Assembly: GCA_903842345.1 (NCBI GenBank)
Contig: CAIMLR010000014.1
Location: 124,001 to 188,000, forward strand
Reading direction: 5' to 3'
DNA: 64,000 bases
DNA from: an uncultured Myxococcales bacterium
Lineage (GTDB): Bacteria > Myxococcota_A > UBA9042
Numbering within the stretch: position 1 is the first letter of the stretch; each line of letters opens with the position of its first letter. Position numbers and translations under genes: made by a program. The notes below the pieces were generated by a model. The model saw nothing but the letters and a program-made list of their open reading frames with translations. It was not told where the DNA came from and did not search any database. Below, piece by piece: positions 14,944 through 25,840 of the stretch.

Positions 14944-16989
14944 CTACTCCACGCTGTCCGGATACCGCACGACCAGCGCCTTGCGCGGCGCGATCTTCGC
15001 CGGATCGAGCGTCACGACCTTGCCGTCGGGCCAACGCACCTGGACCGTGAAGTCGCAGCCCAGATCGCCGAGGCCAAAATGCAGCGCGCGGCCGTCCATG
15101 GAGTCGTGCATCCCCCGGCTCGCCTTGACCTCGCGGGTCAGGATGCCGCCTTTGGCAAACGTCAGGGTCACGCGCGCGCCAATGGCATCGCGGTTCACGT
15201 TCACGCCGTCGCCCACCATCCGCAACTTCAGCCACGGTAGCTTCTGGCCGACGTCGTTGCGGAACAGGAAATTCGGCCGTCCACCGCCCGTGTCCCGTCC
15301 GCCGACCAGCAAGTCCATGTCGCCGTCGCCGTCGATGTCCGCCCAGGCGTGGTTTTGGGCGTTCTTCATGCCCAACAGGTCTTTGCAGTACCCGCCCGTC
15401 GCGCAGTTTTCGTTGCCCAGCAGGCATTGCGCGTCGCTCGTGCACGGCGTGCGACAGGCTTTGGCGAGGCATTTTTCGCCGCTCACGGCGCACTCCGTGT
15501 CCTGCGCGCAGGTGGTTTGGGAAGCGCTGGGCTTGCTGTTCAGGCTGTTGATGCCGCTCACCGGACCGACGCTGGCGAAGCTGCCGTCCGCCTCCTGGTG
15601 CATCAAGCCGAACCACGCTTTCTGGTCGACGCCGGTGTAGCCGCCCTCGTATTTCCGGTCGCGGGAGATCGACGCGTCCAGGCGGCCATCGTTGTCAAAA
15701 TCCACCATCGCGCCGTCGACATCGCCTTCGTTGAACGGCAACTTGCGGTCGGCGCCCTCACTGACGAACCAGACCTTGCCGTCCTTGAGCGTGTTGATGA
15801 GGAGCAGCGTCGGATCGGACCACTTGCGCGAATAGTCGTCCGCGACCGGGTGGCTGATGGCCGTGATGAAGACGTCCATGCGTCCGTCGCCGTTGAAGTC
15901 GCCGCAGTCGAGGCCAAAACCGTTGCTGCCGATGTAGCCGCTGGTGCCGGGCGTGGGTTCGTCGCCGGACATGACGCCCTGTTGCACGAGCCACGGATTG
16001 CCGGTCTTGAGGTAGGCGAAGCCGACGGATTCAGCGACTTCAGCAAAGTGTCCCGTGCCGTCGTTTTCGTAGAGCGCGTTGTGACCGGCAAGGACGCTGA
16101 CGCCGTAGTTGCTGACGAGCACATCCATGTCGCCGTCGCCGTCGTAGTCGCAGGCGACGGTGCCGTTGGTAGGCTGGGCGGGATTGCTGCCGAGCCAGTC
16201 CGTGTGGTTGACGAAAGTGCCGTCGCCGTTGCCGATCAGCAAGACGTTTGGGGCGCTGTAGGAGGTGTGGCCCATGCCGATGAAGACGTCCAATTTGGCG
16301 TCGCCGTTGAAGTCGGCAAAGACGGCGTTGCCCGCGACGGACTGCAGTTTTTCCACGCCGCTCGCCGGCTTGGGCGTGAAATGGCCCTTGCCGTCGTTCA
16401 GCAGGATCTGGTGCGTCTTGCCGGTCAGGGGCACGTCCAGGCCGGCCAGGCAATCCTGATCGCCGTCGTTGTCCACGTCGCCAAAGGCGAACCAACCGGC
16501 GGGAACGGCGCGCAGACCGCTGGCGTCGGAGATGTCGGCAAAGGTGCCATCGCCCAGGTTGCGGTAGATCAGGTTCTCAAAGGGCACACCGGCCTGCGGA
16601 TTGGGGTAGAGGCTGTGGGTCACGATGTCGTCCAGGCCATCGCCGTCCAGATCGACAAAGCCGAGGCGGCTGTGATCGTTGATGGGAATGGCCGTGGCGC
16701 TGCCGTAGACGACGTTGCCGTGGCGGATGCCGCTGGCCGCGGAGATGTCGACGAAGAAGCCTTCGCCCAACGGCGTGATTTCGCCGGGCAGACAGATGGG
16801 CGTGAAGGCGTCCGGGAGCGCATCGGAATCCGCAGCATCATCATCAGCGGTCTGGACATCCGTCGTCGCAACAGCGTCGTCCAACGCATCGGCGAGCGTC
16901 GCGACGTCCGTGCGCGCGCTGTTGCCGCACCCCCAGGTGCTGGCGAGCGGGCACAAAAGCGCGAGGACGAAAAGGCGGTTGCGGCGCAT
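14944..16989 (-). CDS. FG-GAP/VCBS-repeat lipoprotein with ASPIC/UnbV C-terminus (CRTAC1-like)
   Basis: A 681-residue secreted lipoprotein. The start is ATG 16989 with GGAG upstream; the open frame continues far beyond, antisense to ppsA, and is not coding there. The signal peptide ends in the lipobox STWGC. An Asp/Ala/Thr-rich linker runs to about residue 60. At least six FG-GAP-type calcium-binding repeats follow (FVDLDGDGLDD, FGDVDNDGDQD, FADFNGDAKLD, CDYDGDGDMD, CGDFNGDGRMD, ADIDGDGDMD). A Cys-rich insertion (CAQDTECAVSGEKC, CTSDAQC) interrupts before the last repeat. The end matches the ASPIC/UnbV domain (GARVTLTF, REVKASRGMHDSMDGRALHFGLG). It probably forms a beta-propeller on the cell surface with a binding or adhesion role. 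Confidence 0.88.
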   Translation of the reverse strand: MRRNRLFVLALLCPLASTWGCGNSARTDVATLADALDDAVATTDVQTADDDAADSDALPDAFTPICLPGEITPLGEGFFVDISAASGIRHGNVVYGSATAIPINDHSRLGFVDLDGDGLDDIVTHSLYPNPQAGVPFENLIYRNLGDGTFADISDASGLRAVPAGWFAFGDVDNDGDQDCLAGLDVPLTGKTHQILLNDGKGHFTPKPASGVEKLQSVAGNAVFADFNGDAKLDVFIGMGHTSYSAPNVLLIGNGDGTFVNHTDWLGSNPAQPTNGTVACDYDGDGDMDVLVSNYGVSVLAGHNALYENDGTGHFAEVAESVGFAYLKTGNPWLVQQGVMSGDEPTPGTSGYIGSNGFGLDCGDFNGDGRMDVFITAISHPVADDYSRKWSDPTLLLINTLKDGKVWFVSEGADRKLPFNEGDVDGAMVDFDNDGRLDASISRDRKYEGGYTGVDQKAWFGLMHQEADGSFASVGPVSGINSLNSKPSASQTTCAQDTECAVSGEKCLAKACRTPCTSDAQCLLGNENCATGGYCKDLLGMKNAQNHAWADIDGDGDMDLLVGGRDTGGGRPNFLFRNDVGQKLPWLKLRMVGDGVNVNRDAIGARVTLTFAKGGILTREVKASRGMHDSMDGRALHFGLGDLGCDFTVQVRWPDGKVVTLDPAKIAPRKALVVRYPDSVE

Positions 16990-17093
16990 GGCAGGCTCCA
17001 AGGCGCGCCAGAAACGGCGGCGCGGCGCAGGGGACCACCTTCTCTGGCGGAGCGCAAGTGTGACGGGGCGCCTCGCGCCTCCGGACGACGCGG

Positions 17094-17109
17094 TGCGGCA
17101 AACGCCGCA
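17094..17109. promoter_or_regulatory. Inverted repeat upstream of ppsA (possible UAS)
   Basis: TGCGGC-AAAC-GCCGCA, a perfect 6-bp dyad about 125-140 bp upstream of the predicted ppsA transcription start. That is the usual distance for an enhancer-binding site. High GC makes chance dyads common, so this is tentative. Confidence 0.3.
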
Positions 17110-17205
17110 GGCCATCGGGGAAAGCTGCGCAATCGCCCGCCAGAACGATCGGCATTTTTGGCCACACGAGCCTTGCCGTCTCCGTTCAGCGGATTGCCGC
17201 CGACG

Positions 17206-17221
17206 TGGCACGGAACTTGCT
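17206..17221 (+). promoter_or_regulatory. Sigma54 promoter of ppsA
   Basis: TGGCACGGAACTTGCT is a perfect match to the -24/-12 consensus TGGCACGNNNNTTGCW. The predicted start is near 17232, leaving a leader of about 46 bases before the ATG at 17278. Confidence 0.87.
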
Positions 17222-17277
17222 TCGGATCCCAATGGGTGGGTCTTTTGGTCCGACATCCCATCCACAGGAGAAAGTCC

Positions 17278-19716
<2,439 letters not shown>

Positions 19717-19754
19717 ACGGGAAAGGTCCGCGCCCTAGCCACACGGAGGTTTCC

Positions 19755-20129
19755 ATGCTGCCACGTGACCGATTTATCCTCGGCGCCTGTGCCGGTTTTG
19801 CCACAGCGACCGCATTGCTCCTCAGTCGTACCGGCCCCCATGGGCCCGTCGCCCACCGACCACCGCACCCGTGGCAGGTCGCTTACGTGGGCGGCGTGCC
19901 ATCCGCGTCCGCGCAATCGGATCCCCGGCCGGCAACTGCGGATGGCGCTGTCACGTCTGCGCTGCCCATCGACTACGGCACGCGCTTCACCCGTTGGGGC
20001 ATGCCGTGTGAACAGCCGTACGGCCCGGTTGAGGACGTCCGCGGCTCCTGGGTCCTGGCGGCGCACGGCGACGCGGGAAAGGCGTGGCACAACATCGCGA
20101 TGTGGCCGGATCTGATTGTCTGCCCGTAG
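19755..20129 (+). CDS. Hypothetical protein with N-terminal membrane segment
   Basis: A 124-residue protein starting at ATG 19755 behind CGGAGG, 38 bases after ppsA and probably cotranscribed with it. The N-terminus MLPRDRFILGACAGFATATALLL is a signal peptide or single-helix anchor. The rest is Pro/Ala-rich and ends in WGMPCEQPYGPVEDVRGSW and a short tail. I do not recognise the family. The ribosome-binding site and position support a real gene; composition alone would not. Confidence 0.55.
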   Translation: MLPRDRFILGACAGFATATALLLSRTGPHGPVAHRPPHPWQVAYVGGVPSASAQSDPRPATADGAVTSALPIDYGTRFTRWGMPCEQPYGPVEDVRGSWVLAAHGDAGKAWHNIAMWPDLIVCP

Positions 20130-20147
20130 CCGCGGCACGTCGGGCCG

Positions 20148-21272
20148 TCACGCCTTCTCGACAAGGAACAGGAACTCCCGCACGTGGATTTCCCGATTGC
20201 GCAGGTTCCGGCTGCCGCGAAACGCGTTGTACTCCGTCTCCAGCACCGTCGTTTTGCCGACGCCCGACAGCATCGCCAGCATCGCTTCGCGGCTGATGAA
20301 GCCCTGCGAATTGAACGAGATCAGCAGGAACTTCGCCGGCACCGCCGTGACCAGATGCGTCAGCGCCGCCAGCGCCTCTGCGCGCCGGTTGTAGGCCGAT
20401 CGCCGCCAATCCTTTGGGATCCCGGACACTTCGCTCACGCCGCGCGGCCGTTGATAGTCGGCGAGCAGGTTGAGCATAAAGTAGTTGGCGCCATACGGAT
20501 GCTGGTTGTACGGCGGATCGATGTAGGCGAGGTCCAGGTCCGGCAGCTCCCCCATCAGCGCGTTGGTGTCGCGTTGGTGCACCTCGCAATCGACCGCGAA
20601 CCGGCTGAATACTGGCAGCGGCAACGCGATGTCCCGCGTGATGCGCGTCAGGGCATCCCGGCGGTTGCCGCCAAATTGGCCCATCCCAGACGCGGTGTCC
20701 TTGTAGAATCCCTTGAACACGCCCGAGGTGTTGGCGTGGATCGACGCCTGCGACAGCAGCGGCGCGATAAAAAAATCCTGCAAATACGACGGAACACCGT
20801 CAATGAGCTGGCGCATCGTGTCGAGATAGCGGGCATTGCGGGTCGTGTAGAAGACGCGGTCGTGCGGCTGAATCGCCGCGTCGTCGGCCGGCGCGTACAG
20901 CTCCGCGATGAATCCCGGCTTCAGGCCGTGCACGCGGATCTGCGCCAGCAGCTCGGCGTGATGCGCGTTCAGCTCGGCGAGCAAATCCGCCGTCGAATTG
21001 GCCAGATAGCACCGGTTGATGACGGCGGAATACGCCTCGCAATCGTTGACGATGAGCCGGTCACTGTCCCGCCGCAGGTAGCGTGCCACCACGCCCGAAC
21101 CCGAGAAGGCGTCCAACGTGGTGAGTTTGCGCTGGCCAAGCCGCGCCCGCACGCGCGCCACGCCCGCGCCGATGAACGCCAGCAGCGCCCGCTTGTTGCC
21201 AAGGTACGTGATGAGCTGTTGCGACAGATACTCGGGATTTTCGGCTGTCGTCACCGTGGCGTTGCTCCGCAT
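20148..21272 (-). CDS. DNA adenine-N6 methyltransferase (D12 class)
   Basis: A 374-residue methyltransferase that would methylate adenine in DNA using S-adenosylmethionine. The SAM-binding motif I is TLDAFSGSGVVARYL, near residue 50, preceded by the class-typical YLGNKRALLAFI. The catalytic motif IV is DLAYIDPPYNQHPYG, near residue 235. The order (SAM motif before DPPY) is that of D12/alpha-type Dam-like enzymes. ATG 21272 is the likely start; its ribosome-binding site is poor. No restriction endonuclease is adjacent, so it is either a solitary methylase or part of a system split elsewhere. It converges on the small gene downstream of ppsA. Confidence 0.88.
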   Translation of the reverse strand: MRSNATVTTAENPEYLSQQLITYLGNKRALLAFIGAGVARVRARLGQRKLTTLDAFSGSGVVARYLRRDSDRLIVNDCEAYSAVINRCYLANSTADLLAELNAHHAELLAQIRVHGLKPGFIAELYAPADDAAIQPHDRVFYTTRNARYLDTMRQLIDGVPSYLQDFFIAPLLSQASIHANTSGVFKGFYKDTASGMGQFGGNRRDALTRITRDIALPLPVFSRFAVDCEVHQRDTNALMGELPDLDLAYIDPPYNQHPYGANYFMLNLLADYQRPRGVSEVSGIPKDWRRSAYNRRAEALAALTHLVTAVPAKFLLISFNSQGFISREAMLAMLSGVGKTTVLETEYNAFRGSRNLRNREIHVREFLFLVEKA

Positions 21273-21577
21273 GCGCTGGCCTGCAGTGTGGCCGAACGGG
21301 CGTTGCGCCGCAATTGGCGCTTGCGGCGGTAGCCGACGGCGGGCGGCGCGTCGCATCGTCGCCGATGGCCGTGGTTCAGCGCTCGCCCGCGGCGTGTGTT
21401 GGAATTTCCGACACGCGTGCAGTAAAACCCGACACCACCGCATCGGGGTCGCCGTCGCACGCCGCCCAAGCACTCAGGATGGCTGCAGAAAATGCCGACG
21501 ACTGGCGTGGCACGGCTTGTGCATCCTAACTTGGATAACGGCCGCATCGCGCGGCGGCATCTGACTTGGAGGACCCC
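21273..21577. other. Promoter region between the methylase and the Kazal lipoprotein
   Basis: This 305-bp region between divergent genes contains no additional gene. It holds the sigma54 site at 21508-21523 and a near-perfect dyad, GTGTTGGAATTTCCGACAC (21396-21414), 120-138 bp before the predicted start site. The dyad is a good candidate enhancer. Confidence 0.5.
21508..21523 (+). promoter_or_regulatory. Sigma54 promoter of the Kazal lipoprotein gene
   Basis: TGGCACGGCTTGTGCA has a perfect -24 half (TGGCACG) and a -12 half of GTGCA instead of TTGCA, at the correct 12-base spacing. The start site would be near 21534, about 44 bases before the ATG. Confidence 0.65.
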
Positions 21578-22639
21578 ATGCATCTATCCCGCTTGTGCTA
21601 CTGGACGTGGAGCGCCGCCTTCGCCTTGGCGCTGGTCTCATGCGATGCCGCAACTGCCGGCGGTGGCGCCGATGCGGGCGACGGCGGCGATGACTTGGGG
21701 GCCATCAGCGACGTCGCCACCGACGCCTTGGGCGGCAGTGACACCGCGGGCGTGGACATCAGCGACACCACCGGCAGCGACGTGAGCGCGCAGTGCCCCG
21801 CCAATCCGGTCCTGCAAGGCACGTGCAGCGCGGACAACCTGAAGTGCGAGTACGGCCAGGAGTGCTGCTGCGGCAAGTGCTATCCGTCGACCGTGTGCAC
21901 CTGCACGGGCGGCCAGTGGGGCTGCTACGCGACGGACGCGTGCATGATCCCGCCAGGCTACTGCGACGACGCCGGGATTGACGCGAGCTACGACCAGGCC
22001 GGCGGCGCGTGCGAGAGCGACACCGTGTGCAAGACCGGCGAATTCTGTCAGCGCGCGTCGAGCAGCTGCGGCGGCACTGGAACATGCACCGTGAAGCCGC
22101 AGGCATGCCCGGCGATTTATCAGCCCGTCTGCGGCTGCGACGGCAAGACCTATGGCAACGATTGCGAGGCCGCCGGCAAGGGCGTCAGCGTCGCGGCGAG
22201 CGGCGCGTGTCCAACCGGCTGCCTGACCGATAGCGCGTGCAAGGTGGGGGAGTTCTGCCAACTCAACGCGTTCGCGTGCGACGGCGCGGGCAGTTGCACC
22301 GTCAAGTCGGTCATCTGCGATGACATCTACGCGCCGGTCTGTGGCTGCGACAACAAGACCTATGCCAACGCGTGCAGCGCGCAAGCCGCGGGCATGAGCA
22401 TCGCCAAGAACGGCGCATGTGCCGCAAAATGCACCGCCAGCACGGACTGCACCGGCGGCCAGTTCTGCAGCAAGCCAGCGGGGCAATGCGCCGGCAACGG
22501 CCTGTGTTCGCCCTTCCCTGACGCGTGCGACGCGATCTATGACCCGATCTGCGGCTGCGACGGCAAGACCTACAGCAGCGCTTGCACGGCGGCATTGCAG
22601 GGCAAGAACGTGTCAACGAAGGGCGCGTGCGTGCCGTAG
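21578..22639 (+). CDS. Lipoprotein with three Kazal-type protease-inhibitor domains
   Basis: A 353-residue secreted lipoprotein. ATG 21578 follows GGAGGA. The signal peptide ends in the lipobox ALVSC, with an Ala/Gly/Asp/Thr linker to about residue 70. Next comes a Cys cluster (CKCEYGQECCCGKCYP type), then three copies of a two-part unit. The first part is C-x4-C-x2-GEFC or GQFC with 8-10 further residues. The second is a Kazal-like domain (IYQPVCGCDGKTYGNDCEA, IYAPVCGCDNKTYANAC, IYDPICGCDGKTYSSAC). Kazal domains inhibit serine proteases, so a role in protection or predator-prey interaction at the cell surface is plausible. Its sigma54 promoter suggests conditional expression. Confidence 0.9.
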   Translation: MHLSRLCYWTWSAAFALALVSCDAATAGGGADAGDGGDDLGAISDVATDALGGSDTAGVDISDTTGSDVSAQCPANPVLQGTCSADNLKCEYGQECCCGKCYPSTVCTCTGGQWGCYATDACMIPPGYCDDAGIDASYDQAGGACESDTVCKTGEFCQRASSSCGGTGTCTVKPQACPAIYQPVCGCDGKTYGNDCEAAGKGVSVAASGACPTGCLTDSACKVGEFCQLNAFACDGAGSCTVKSVICDDIYAPVCGCDNKTYANACSAQAAGMSIAKNGACAAKCTASTDCTGGQFCSKPAGQCAGNGLCSPFPDACDAIYDPICGCDGKTYSSACTAALQGKNVSTKGACVP

Positions 22640-22646
22640 GGTCGGT

Positions 22647-25616
22647 CTAGCGGGCGTTGATCGCCATCATGCCCCACGCTTGGACGGTGCCGTCAAAACG
22701 GGTGACCGCGCCTTCCCACTCGCCGGCCGTGATGGTGACTGCGCCGGTGACTTTCTTGGCGGCGGTTGTCGTGCCCATCAGGTTGCGGCCAGAGGCCCAG
22801 AGGGTGCCGTCTTTGCGGACCGCGTACCACTGCGCGCCAGGCATGGCGTCATTTCCGTCGGCAGTGTGCCAGGAACTGCCGACCGCGACGGCGATGGCGT
22901 CCGTGACTTGCTGCGGCGTCGGATCGCCGGGGTCGGAGTAATTGAGGCCCCAGAGCGCGATCGTGCCGTCCTTCTTGAGGGCGATGGCGTTGACACCCGC
23001 CGTGTCCATGGCCACGACGTCCTGCAGGCCAGCCGGGGCGGACGCTGCGTTGACGAAGAGCTTGCCCCAGGCGCTGAGCGTGCCGTCTTTGAGCAAGGCC
23101 ATGCCGGCGACGCCGCCCGCGTTGACACCGACCGCGCCCGTCGGCTGGACCTCGGTGGCGCACGGCTTGGAGCAGTAGACCGCCGCCGGCGGCGGGTTGT
23201 AGCTGATCAGCGGGTCCCACATGTAGTTGTACGGGCCGTCACCCCACACGGCGATCGTGCCGTTGGCGCGCAGGGCGATGGAGAAATCGCCGCCCGCGTC
23301 AATCGCCGTGATGCCGGTGACGTCCGCGGGGACGATGGCGGCCGCGGTGCAGCCCCAGCCCACGACGGTCCCGTCCTTCTTGAGCGCCAGCGAGTGCTGG
23401 CCGCCGGACGCCACGGCGATGACGTCGGTGAGGCCAGCGGGCACTTCCGACTCGCCGCACGCGTCCGTGCCCGTGTTGGACCACGCGACCACCGTGCCGT
23501 TGGCGCGGAGGGCCAGCGTGTGGGAGTTGGTCAGCGATGCCGTCCCGTATTGCTGCTGCCCGATAGAGATCGCGACGGCGTCCGTCAGGCCCAGCGCGGC
23601 GAACGGCATGCGCGCGTTGCCTGGACCGTCGACCTGGTACGTGGCGATGCTCCCGTCCGCCTTGAGGCCGACGCAGTAGTGGATGCCCGCGGCGACGGTC
23701 GTGAAGCCGGAGTCACCCGCCGGGCCGTACAGGAAGCTGTATTTGCTGTCCGAGGCCCACAGGAGCAGGGTCCCGTCGTTCTTGAGCACGCAACTGGTGC
23801 GGCCGCTGGTGGCGACGGCCTTGGTATCGGCGAGCGCGGCGGCCTTGGGGGCCGGATAGGCGCCACCGCCCTCGTAGCCAAAGAAGGTGGCTTGGCCGCT
23901 GGCCTGGATGAAGAGCGCGGTTGCGCGGCCCGCGGCGATGGAGGTTACACCGGTGAGCGCCATGCCACCCGAGATCGCGCCCGTACCGTCCGAGCCCCAG
24001 CCGACAACGGTCCCGTCCTTTTTGAGCGCCAGGGAGAAGGAGTCGCCAGCGGCAACTGCCACGACGTCAGTCAGCCCGGCGGGGACAACAGCGACTCCCC
24101 AATTGTCATAGGAGGTCCAAGCCTGCACGGTGCCGTCGGTCATTGCCGCCAAAAAGTGCGTCTCGCCACCGGCCACGGACGCGACGCCACCGGTTGGCAT
24201 CGCCGAGTACGGCGTCCCGATGTCGCCCCACTGCACGATCGTTCCGTCTTTTTTGACAGCAATCGACGCCGTGGCGCTCGCGGCAATGTCCTTGACGTCG
24301 GCCAGGCCGTCTGGAATCACGCACTGGCCGTTGACGTTGCCGCCCCAGCAGGCGACGTGGCCATCCGGCGTCAGCGCGAGGAAGTGACCCCAGCCGGACA
24401 CGACCTTGGTGAAGGTCTCCTTGGGGTTGGGCAACACCGTGACCTGGACGCTGGCCTGGGCCGGCGTGGCCCCCGTCGCGCCTTTGGCGATCAGCGTCAG
24501 CGTGTAGACCTTCGTCAGCGTCGGATCGAGATTGGGCGGCAGTTGCACCGTCGCTGCCGTGGTCGTCGGCGTCAGGACCGGCAGGATCACGCCGGCCACC
24601 GGCAGCGCAGTCAGCGCCACAGTCTGGGCATTTTGCAGCGTCAACTTCAGGTGAACCGTGCCGCCCAGCGACGGCAAGGAGGTCTCGTCCGCGGTGAACG
24701 TCAGCACTTTGGGCTTCGGCACCGAATACGGCTGGAACGTGGAGAACGAGGACGTCTGGACACTGACCAAGGCCGTCGCGATGTCGACGGGCGTCAGCGC
24801 CGTCACTTCTTGCGTGTCGTCCTCGCGGCGCAGCACCACCAGCTCTGAATCCACCGCCACGAGCAGCGGATCGTACGGCAGGGTCACCGTCACCGGCGCC
24901 AGAAACTGCGTGCCACCGGGGCCAAACTGCACGGCCGGCCCCGCCGCCGTCGCACCCGGGTTGTCGATCGTCGTCCCGTCCTGGACGGTCAGCACCACGC
25001 TCGCGTCGATGGCGCCCGCAGGCACGGTCACCAGCGCGCCCGCCGCCGGTCCAGTCGTCAGGCCCGTGGTGTAACTCGCCGCTGGCGTGTGCGTGCACAG
25101 GCCAGCGGCGCCGCACGCGTCAACGGTGAAGGGATCGGCGTCGCTGCAGCCCTCGGTTGAAGTGCAGCCCGTGTACACGTCGACCGGAACGTCCGCGGCG
25201 CTGTCGTCCGCCGCGTCCACGGCATCCTGTTCGATGGCGTCCGTCACCGCTGCATCGGGCGTCGCGGCATCGGCGGCATCGAGACCCGTGGCCTCATCCG
25301 CGCCGGCGTCCGCCGCGTCAGTCCCATCGACGGTGCTTGCGTCAGTAGCCGCGTCCTGCGCGTCGGCGCTGCCATCTGTCCCGGTCGCGTCGCTGTCCGC
25401 CGCGTCCGTGCCGCCAGTGTCGCCGCCTGCCGCGTCGGTGGCCAAAACGTCCAGGCCCGCCGCATCGACGTCTGCCAAGTCCGCGCCATCCGGATCGCTG
25501 TTGACGCCAACGGCGGCCGTGCCGCAGCCGGTCGCCAGCGCGAGGACGGCGCTGAAGCAAAGGGCGACGCGCATCGAGCGCAGGGCAAGGGGCAATCGGG
25601 CGGGGTGCTCGTTCAT
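22647..25616 (-). CDS. RCC1-repeat lipoprotein
   Basis: A 989-residue secreted lipoprotein. ATG 25616 has GGAG 7 bases upstream. The signal peptide ends in the lipobox LATGC. A very long linker of Asp, Ala, Thr and Gly runs to about residue 150 and is followed by a short Cys motif (GCTSTEGCSDADPF). A beta-rich region (about 180-330) may be ZU5-like or Ig-like (VTVPAGAIDASVVLTVQDG). The rest consists of about 14 RCC1/BLIP-type blades (ALKKDGTVVGWG, ALRANGTIAVWG, ALKKDGTIALWG and variants), enough for two seven-bladed propellers. A binding or adhesion role is likely; no catalytic motif is seen. It converges with the Kazal gene, with seven bases between their stops. Confidence 0.88.
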   Translation of the reverse strand: MNEHPARLPLALRSMRVALCFSAVLALATGCGTAAVGVNSDPDGADLADVDAAGLDVLATDAAGGDTGGTDAADSDATGTDGSADAQDAATDASTVDGTDAADAGADEATGLDAADAATPDAAVTDAIEQDAVDAADDSAADVPVDVYTGCTSTEGCSDADPFTVDACGAAGLCTHTPAASYTTGLTTGPAAGALVTVPAGAIDASVVLTVQDGTTIDNPGATAAGPAVQFGPGGTQFLAPVTVTLPYDPLLVAVDSELVVLRREDDTQEVTALTPVDIATALVSVQTSSFSTFQPYSVPKPKVLTFTADETSLPSLGGTVHLKLTLQNAQTVALTALPVAGVILPVLTPTTTAATVQLPPNLDPTLTKVYTLTLIAKGATGATPAQASVQVTVLPNPKETFTKVVSGWGHFLALTPDGHVACWGGNVNGQCVIPDGLADVKDIAASATASIAVKKDGTIVQWGDIGTPYSAMPTGGVASVAGGETHFLAAMTDGTVQAWTSYDNWGVAVVPAGLTDVVAVAAGDSFSLALKKDGTVVGWGSDGTGAISGGMALTGVTSIAAGRATALFIQASGQATFFGYEGGGAYPAPKAAALADTKAVATSGRTSCVLKNDGTLLLWASDSKYSFLYGPAGDSGFTTVAAGIHYCVGLKADGSIATYQVDGPGNARMPFAALGLTDAVAISIGQQQYGTASLTNSHTLALRANGTVVAWSNTGTDACGESEVPAGLTDVIAVASGGQHSLALKKDGTVVGWGCTAAAIVPADVTGITAIDAGGDFSIALRANGTIAVWGDGPYNYMWDPLISYNPPPAAVYCSKPCATEVQPTGAVGVNAGGVAGMALLKDGTLSAWGKLFVNAASAPAGLQDVVAMDTAGVNAIALKKDGTIALWGLNYSDPGDPTPQQVTDAIAVAVGSSWHTADGNDAMPGAQWYAVRKDGTLWASGRNLMGTTTAAKKVTGAVTITAGEWEGAVTRFDGTVQAWGMMAINAR

Positions 25617-25840
25617 CGCGAAACTCCGTGGGTCGAGCTGGCGCACCTTGGGCGGGCGGGTCAGCTGCTGAAATGTGAGGTGCTGCCAGTGCGAGCGTCC
25701 GACGGTATCCGTGGACGCGCGTGCTGTGTCAATGCGGAAATGCGCTGCGACGGGAAATGCCGTCGGGACAAAACACACCATCTTGATTTCACTCTGGAAT
25801 TGTTTGCTCCGGAAATTATCCGCAGTATTTCTGCACGCAC

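Noticed and set aside
15349-17277. Long plus-strand open frame antisense to the FG-GAP lipoprotein gene, in frame with ppsA
   Set aside because: It is the mirror of a repeat-rich GC-biased gene on the other strand. ppsA has its own ribosome-binding site and start at 17278, and the upstream translation matches no domain.
20148-21272. DNA adenine methylase as part of a restriction-modification or phage-defence island
   Set aside because: Neighbours are housekeeping or lipoprotein genes. No endonuclease, helicase or defence-type gene is next to it.
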